Shown here in pieces: positions 6,526 through 9,697 of a stretch of 9,697 bases of DNA. Within the stretch, counting starts at the first letter, position 1, and every line of letters starts with the position of its first letter. The DNA comes from Gracilimonas sp035704785. GTDB lineage: Bacteria; Bacteroidota; Rhodothermia; Balneolales; Balneolaceae. Made by a program: the position numbers and the translations under genes. The stretch lies in assembly GCF_035704785.1 (NCBI RefSeq), contig NZ_DASSWP010000089.1:1-9697 (forward strand), in the 5' to 3' direction. A model generated the notes under the pieces. That model ran no database searches, was not told the origin of the DNA, and saw only the letters and a program-made list of their open reading frames with translations.

Positions 6526-6533
6526 GTTTTTCT

Positions 6534-8018
6534 TTACTTAATTTTCTCTACCAATTTTCCATCCTCATATCGTTCCTGTTCAATAATCTCACCCTCTTCA
6601 TCATACAGCGTCATCAAACCATGATATTTCATTCCCTTTTTATAAGTCATTTCAAATTTAAGCTGACCATTCTGGTGCCACTGTTTGATATAGCCAAGAC
6701 TGTCTTCTGATTCTGGAGTTTGCCATTCTTCAATCAATAACCCATCTTCATTGTAATGTTTAGTGGCCCAAAATTTATCTTCTACATAACCGAACTCATA
6801 TTTCCCCATTAAACTTCCATCTTTATGGTAGGCAGTGGTGCTTGTGGTAATTCCATCTACATAAATCGTTTCACTGAACAGGCTGTCATTTACCACATAT
6901 CTGTATTGCTGGGTTCCGGTAAAGGGAGTTCCTGATTTATCAAACTTAATCATCGGCCCATCTTTTAAGAGGCCTAATTCTTCCGCCCGGTCATTGTCGA
7001 AGTATAAATCAACAGTTGAGTACAATGCATCATTATTGTCGGTAATCTTACGCGAATAATCATTCTCATTTTTATTTGTACAGAACATTAATGTTGTGGC
7101 CATGAGTATTGGAAGCAACAACATTCTTTTGGAAAAGGACCGAAGAGGAGAAGTATTCTTGATCATCATTTTGAATCGCTTTTTGGTGGATGGATAATTA
7201 AAGCTGCTGCTGAAGCTTAACCCGGATGAACGGCTTACCATTTTCAGTATGAGTTTCTGATATCCCCCAACGTCTTTGGAGTTAGATATGACGTTATCAT
7301 CAGCAATGAATTCATGATTGAGCTGAATGGCTGATTTGTAGAAATAGAATACTGGGTTGAACCAAAACACGATCTTCAGCACCTCAATAAAAAGTACATC
7401 CAGCGTGTGGAGCTGACGTGCGTGGGTTAATTCGTACTCAAGGATGGTTTCAGAGATCTCACCTGTTTCAAAATCTTCTTTACTGATGAAGATCCGGGAA
7501 AAAACAGTAAATGGAGAAATTGAATGGTCGGTAAGAAAGATCTTCGTGCCTTTATACACTGTGGTCTCGTAATCTGATAAAGAAGAAAAGAGAGTTCGAA
7601 GTCCAATGCCTAATCGTAATCCCCAAAAACCCAAACCCAGGAAATAAAGCCCCATCAAAATATCCGATAAGGATATGGTGTTTTCATTTTTGATCTCGGC
7701 TGCAACCGGCTTTTCACTTTGTTCGGCATTAGCAGTTGAGGTAAGGTCGGTATCTGTAGAACTATCACTTGACTCAGTTTGCATTACCGGCAACTCATTT
7801 TCGGCAACCAAAGGTTGAAAACTTTCATACTCCACTCGTGGCACGGAATTAAAGATATTGATATCAACACTTACCAAGGGAGCAGTCAGCCCAAAGATCA
7901 ACGCACCGATCAGGAAAAACCGATTGAATTGATAGGCTTTTTCTCCTTCCAGAAGAAGTTTATAAGCTCCCAGCAACAGGAGCAGAATAAGGGTCGATTC
8001 AACTAAATAAGCGATCAT
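6534..8018 (-). CDS. BlaR1-like M56-family protein with degenerate zinc motif and MORN_2/YwqK-like C-terminal repeats
   Basis: A 494-residue inner-membrane protein. The BlaR1-type frame is clear: helices at about 2-22 and 33-50, an extracytoplasmic low-complexity linker rich in S, T, E and D (70-115), a helix at 118-142, a cytoplasmic M56 protease-like domain, and a last helix at about 298-313. The M56 signature region reads LEYELTHARQLHTLD (193-207) and NHEFIADD (234-241). The first histidine of HExxH is Tyr195 (codon TAC), while Glu196, His199 and Glu236 remain, so zinc binding and proteolysis are doubtful. From about residue 318 the extracytoplasmic part carries repeats such as QWHQNGQLKFEMTYKKG and TLYDEEGEIIEQERYEDG, typical of MORN_2/YwqK proteins; these presumably form the sensor. 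It is the second M56 gene of the operon, 56 bases after the first. It begins with a weak ribosome site and a TAATG overlap with a relic BlaI tail. Derepression of a BlaI-type repressor is inferred from family. Confidence 0.85.
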   Translation of the reverse strand: MIAYLVESTLILLLLLGAYKLLLEGEKAYQFNRFFLIGALIFGLTAPLVSVDINIFNSVPRVEYESFQPLVAENELPVMQTESSDSSTDTDLTSTANAEQSEKPVAAEIKNENTISLSDILMGLYFLGLGFWGLRLGIGLRTLFSSLSDYETTVYKGTKIFLTDHSISPFTVFSRIFISKEDFETGEISETILEYELTHARQLHTLDVLFIEVLKIVFWFNPVFYFYKSAIQLNHEFIADDNVISNSKDVGGYQKLILKMVSRSSGLSFSSSFNYPSTKKRFKMMIKNTSPLRSFSKRMLLLPILMATTLMFCTNKNENDYSRKITDNNDALYSTVDLYFDNDRAEELGLLKDGPMIKFDKSGTPFTGTQQYRYVVNDSLFSETIYVDGITTSTTAYHKDGSLMGKYEFGYVEDKFWATKHYNEDGLLIEEWQTPESEDSLGYIKQWHQNGQLKFEMTYKKGMKYHGLMTLYDEEGEIIEQERYEDGKLVEKIK

Positions 8019-8065
8019 TATTGTATCTTTTTAATTTCTTGTTCTACATTTGAAAAATAAATCAT
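8018..8065 (-). pseudogene. Relic of a BlaI-type C-terminus between the two M56 genes
   Basis: The spacer contains a 15-codon frame, MIYFSNVEQEIKKIQ, whose stop overlaps the next ATG as TAATG. Its last ten codons match the end of the repressor gene at the right edge: NVEQEIKKIQ against IVEQEIKRRNK. A gapless alignment from GTAGAACAAGAAAT into the M56 start agrees at 33 of 43 bases by hand count with the corresponding repressor/M56 junction near 9650. This is best read as the leftover of a second repressor gene after duplication of a repressor-M56 pair. It could still be translated as a short coupling peptide, but no strong ribosome site precedes it. Confidence 0.6.
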
Positions 8066-8074
8066 TAGCTGGCA

Positions 8075-9652
8075 TCAATTTTTGTCCGGCGGTACGACAG
8101 ATAGTTTACCGGGATACATTTGCCGGATTATCTCTCTTTCTGAACTATTCTCTTCAAGCTTTGAAAAAGCAATGCCAAATTGATTTTGAGCAGCCTCATC
8201 TCTTAGTTCACTATATGCTGCTTTAATTTCTTGCAACAATTCAAGATACTGATCATATGGTGTCTCAGGTAAAGTTTTAATAACAACAATGGCCTCGCGA
8301 GGATCTGCGCTGCTGTTACCCACAAACTGTTTAATATTTTCTCTTACCTCATTCAATGTTGCCGGTTCTAGATTCATTAGGAGCTTTCCCTGATCGTTCA
8401 TCAAAATCTGCATCAGATTTCGAGCTTCTACCGGAGCCTCAGGTGCAGTTGCAGCGGGTGGTAATATCAGGACACTGCTATCATTACTTTTTTTGGAAGA
8501 GTAATTAATCCTAAATGCCTCATGTTTTCGCAGGATGCTTTGAACATCCGTTACAACTCCAAATTCGGCATCAGGACTGACTTCCATCCTGACCACCCCG
8601 GGACTTTCTGGCATTTCTGACAAAAGACTCTCCAATTCATCTAACGTCATCCGGTTTTTATTCACGATCAGTGCATTGTCTTCCAGAATTTCAATGCTAA
8701 TTTCATCGGCTGATTCAATATCCGGTAAAATTTCATTCGATGTCGGTTCACATCCCAGCATCAGCGACAGCCCTGCAAAGAGTGGCACCAGCATCGCAAG
8801 TTTTACCTGAAACTTCACTTTTGTTTTGGATTGAGTCATCATTTGTAATCTCCGTTTGGTTGATGAAAAATTGAAGCTGCTTGCCAAACTGTGTATGGTA
8901 TTTCCCTCCATTGTTTTGAGCAGCATGCGTTGATAATCTTTTATGATAGTGCCTTTAGATAGTACGGCCTCATCAGCAAGGTATTCGTGATTGAGTGCAA
9001 TAGCGTTTCTGTAGAGATAGAGCAGAGGGTTGAACCAAAAGATTGCTTTTAAAAACTCCACAAAGAGAATGTCCAGCGAATGTTTCTGCCGAACGTGAGT
9101 AAACTCGTGATTGAGCACCTCTTCAGAAATTTGTCCACTTTCGAACTGTTTTTTGTTGAGGAAAACGGTATTGAGAAACGTATGTGGCATCACTTTTTCC
9201 TTTAACAGTACTAGTCTACAATCTTGCGTGAACCGTTTTGAATTTCTTCTGATCTTTAACTGAATTCTATGAATGATCTGCATTAACCTGATAAGCAGCA
9301 GAACTGATATCGAAACGTAGAGGAGAAAAACGATTATAAAGAGCGTCTCGCTCGAAATTGCGGCAGAATTATTTTCTACTGCCATTGTCTGAACTTCTGA
9401 GGGCAACCTCAAGTTTTCTAAGTTTTGATAGCTTGAGGCAGATACTGTTTCCCCGGAAGAGAAAAGTGCAGACCACGGAATCTCTAACGGTGCCAGCCCC
9501 ACTGGGATCATCGGAATAATGAATGAGAAAACAAGACTCCAGAGAAGAAATATCCGGTTAAAGATAAATCGCTTTTCCTTCTCAAGAAGAATCCGGTACA
9601 CGAATAGCAAAAGTGCCAAACTTATAGACGAGTAGAAGAAATAAGCAATCAT
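8075..9652 (-). CDS. BlaR1-like M56 metalloprotease with two C-terminal ExbD/TolR-like domains
   Basis: A 525-residue inner-membrane sensor-protease. Helices lie at about 2-22, 33-52 and 102-124, followed by a cytoplasmic M56 domain and a last helix at 283-300. The zinc site is intact: HEFTH (182-186) within NHEFTHVRQKHSLD, and NHEYLADE (221-228) with the third ligand Glu223. The extracytoplasmic C-terminus appears to hold two ExbD/TolR-like domains. The first (about 316-386) runs from ISIEILEDNALIVNKNRMTL to VVTDVQSILRKH. The second (about 411-520) includes ILMNDQGKLLMN, IVVIKTLPETPYDQYLELL, AAYSELRDEAAQNQFG and IIRQMYPGKLS, which match the C-terminus of Bacteroidota ExbD proteins. The last helix lacks the channel aspartate of true ExbD. 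BlaR1-type proteins cleave a BlaI-type repressor upon sensing a signal, and the gene overlaps such a repressor's end by ATGA with a strong AGGAGG five bases before the ATG. The inducer is unknown; beta-lactam sensing is not implied, as no penicillin-binding domain is present. Confidence 0.88.
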   Translation of the reverse strand: MIAYFFYSSISLALLLFVYRILLEKEKRFIFNRIFLLWSLVFSFIIPMIPVGLAPLEIPWSALFSSGETVSASSYQNLENLRLPSEVQTMAVENNSAAISSETLFIIVFLLYVSISVLLLIRLMQIIHRIQLKIRRNSKRFTQDCRLVLLKEKVMPHTFLNTVFLNKKQFESGQISEEVLNHEFTHVRQKHSLDILFVEFLKAIFWFNPLLYLYRNAIALNHEYLADEAVLSKGTIIKDYQRMLLKTMEGNTIHSLASSFNFSSTKRRLQMMTQSKTKVKFQVKLAMLVPLFAGLSLMLGCEPTSNEILPDIESADEISIEILEDNALIVNKNRMTLDELESLLSEMPESPGVVRMEVSPDAEFGVVTDVQSILRKHEAFRINYSSKKSNDSSVLILPPAATAPEAPVEARNLMQILMNDQGKLLMNLEPATLNEVRENIKQFVGNSSADPREAIVVIKTLPETPYDQYLELLQEIKAAYSELRDEAAQNQFGIAFSKLEENSSEREIIRQMYPGKLSVVPPDKN

Positions 9653-9696
9653 TTATTCCTCCTCTTTATTTCTTGTTCAACGATATCCTGTAGCTC
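9649..9696 (-). CDS. Probable BlaI/MecI-type repressor, C-terminal end only
   Basis: Only the last 15 codons (ELQDIVEQEIKRRNK) and the TGA are in the window; the rest lies to the right. The TGA overlaps the ATG of the M56 gene as ATGA, and the ribosome site of that gene (AGGAGG, 9658-9663) lies inside this reading frame, so the two are translationally coupled. BlaI/MecI-type winged-helix repressors almost always precede BlaR1-type M56 genes and end in a charged helix like this one. The identification rests on position, overlap and helix character, since the DNA-binding domain cannot be seen. Confidence 0.6.
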   Translation of the reverse strand, partial: ELQDIVEQEIKRRNK

Positions 9697-9697
9697 C

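Noticed and set aside
6444..6710. Plus-strand 88-codon frame
   Set aside because: It overlaps the C-terminal coding part of the minus-strand M56 gene, has biased hydrophobic composition from the opposite strand and no ribosome site.
8075..9652. TonB C-terminal domain fusion, common on M56 proteins of this phylum
   Set aside because: The C-terminal segments lack the TonB YP-x-x-A / G-x-V pattern and match ExbD-type blocks better.
6534..9652. Beta-lactam resistance operon (blaI-blaR1-blaZ)
   Set aside because: No penicillin-binding sensor domain and no beta-lactamase gene is present; only the regulatory frame is shared.
1..9697. CRISPR array, insertion sequence or integrase
   Set aside because: No regularly spaced repeats, transposase motifs or terminal inverted repeats with target duplications were seen on either strand; the only long direct repeat is the coding junction described.

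Overview
The window looks like chromosomal DNA of a marine-type Bacteroidota/Balneolota bacterium (Gracilimonas/Balneola/Rhodohalobacter-like). This is inferred from moderately AT-rich composition, an outer-membrane TonB-receptor-like barrel, tandem BlaR1-type M56 proteins with Bacteroidota-style C-terminal fusions, and the sequence style of the glutamate dehydrogenase start. No rRNA, tRNA, transposase, phage gene or CRISPR array is visible.

Layout, left to right. Positions 1-161 (minus) hold the start of a Glu/Leu/Phe/Val dehydrogenase. Positions 239-3834 (all minus) hold a 239-residue three-helix membrane protein with a conserved extracytoplasmic domain of unknown function, a 594-residue outer-membrane barrel, and a 132-residue four-helix membrane protein. 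A ~150 bp diverged direct repeat (892-1043 and 3339-3493, about 83% identical by hand count) flanks the barrel gene. Each copy contains the end of a 132-residue-type gene followed by the start of a 239-residue-type gene. Only one of the two genes is intact on each side, and the other survives as a relic. Positions 3923-4201 (minus) encode a GlsB/YeaQ/YmgE-type small membrane protein.

Positions 4333-6345 (plus) hold an M19 membrane-dipeptidase lipoprotein and a GNAT acetyltransferase, each followed by a clear rho-independent terminator. Positions 6534-9696 (minus) form a BlaI/BlaR1-type regulatory operon: the tail of a probable BlaI/MecI repressor, overlapping by 4 nt an M56 metalloprotease, then a second, diverged M56 protein. 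The first M56 protein has an intact HEFTH motif and two ExbD/TolR-like domains fused at its C-terminus. The second has lost the first zinc histidine (YELTH) and carries MORN_2/YwqK-like repeats instead of ExbD-like domains. Between the two M56 genes lies a ten-codon relic of a second BlaI C-terminus.

The main theme is remodelling by duplication. Both minus-strand clusters preserve footprints of duplicated two-gene units in which partner genes were lost. The regulatory operon is best read as signal sensing at the inner membrane or periplasm coupled to proteolytic derepression. Its two sensor modules have diverged, and one protease domain may have become a non-catalytic partner.
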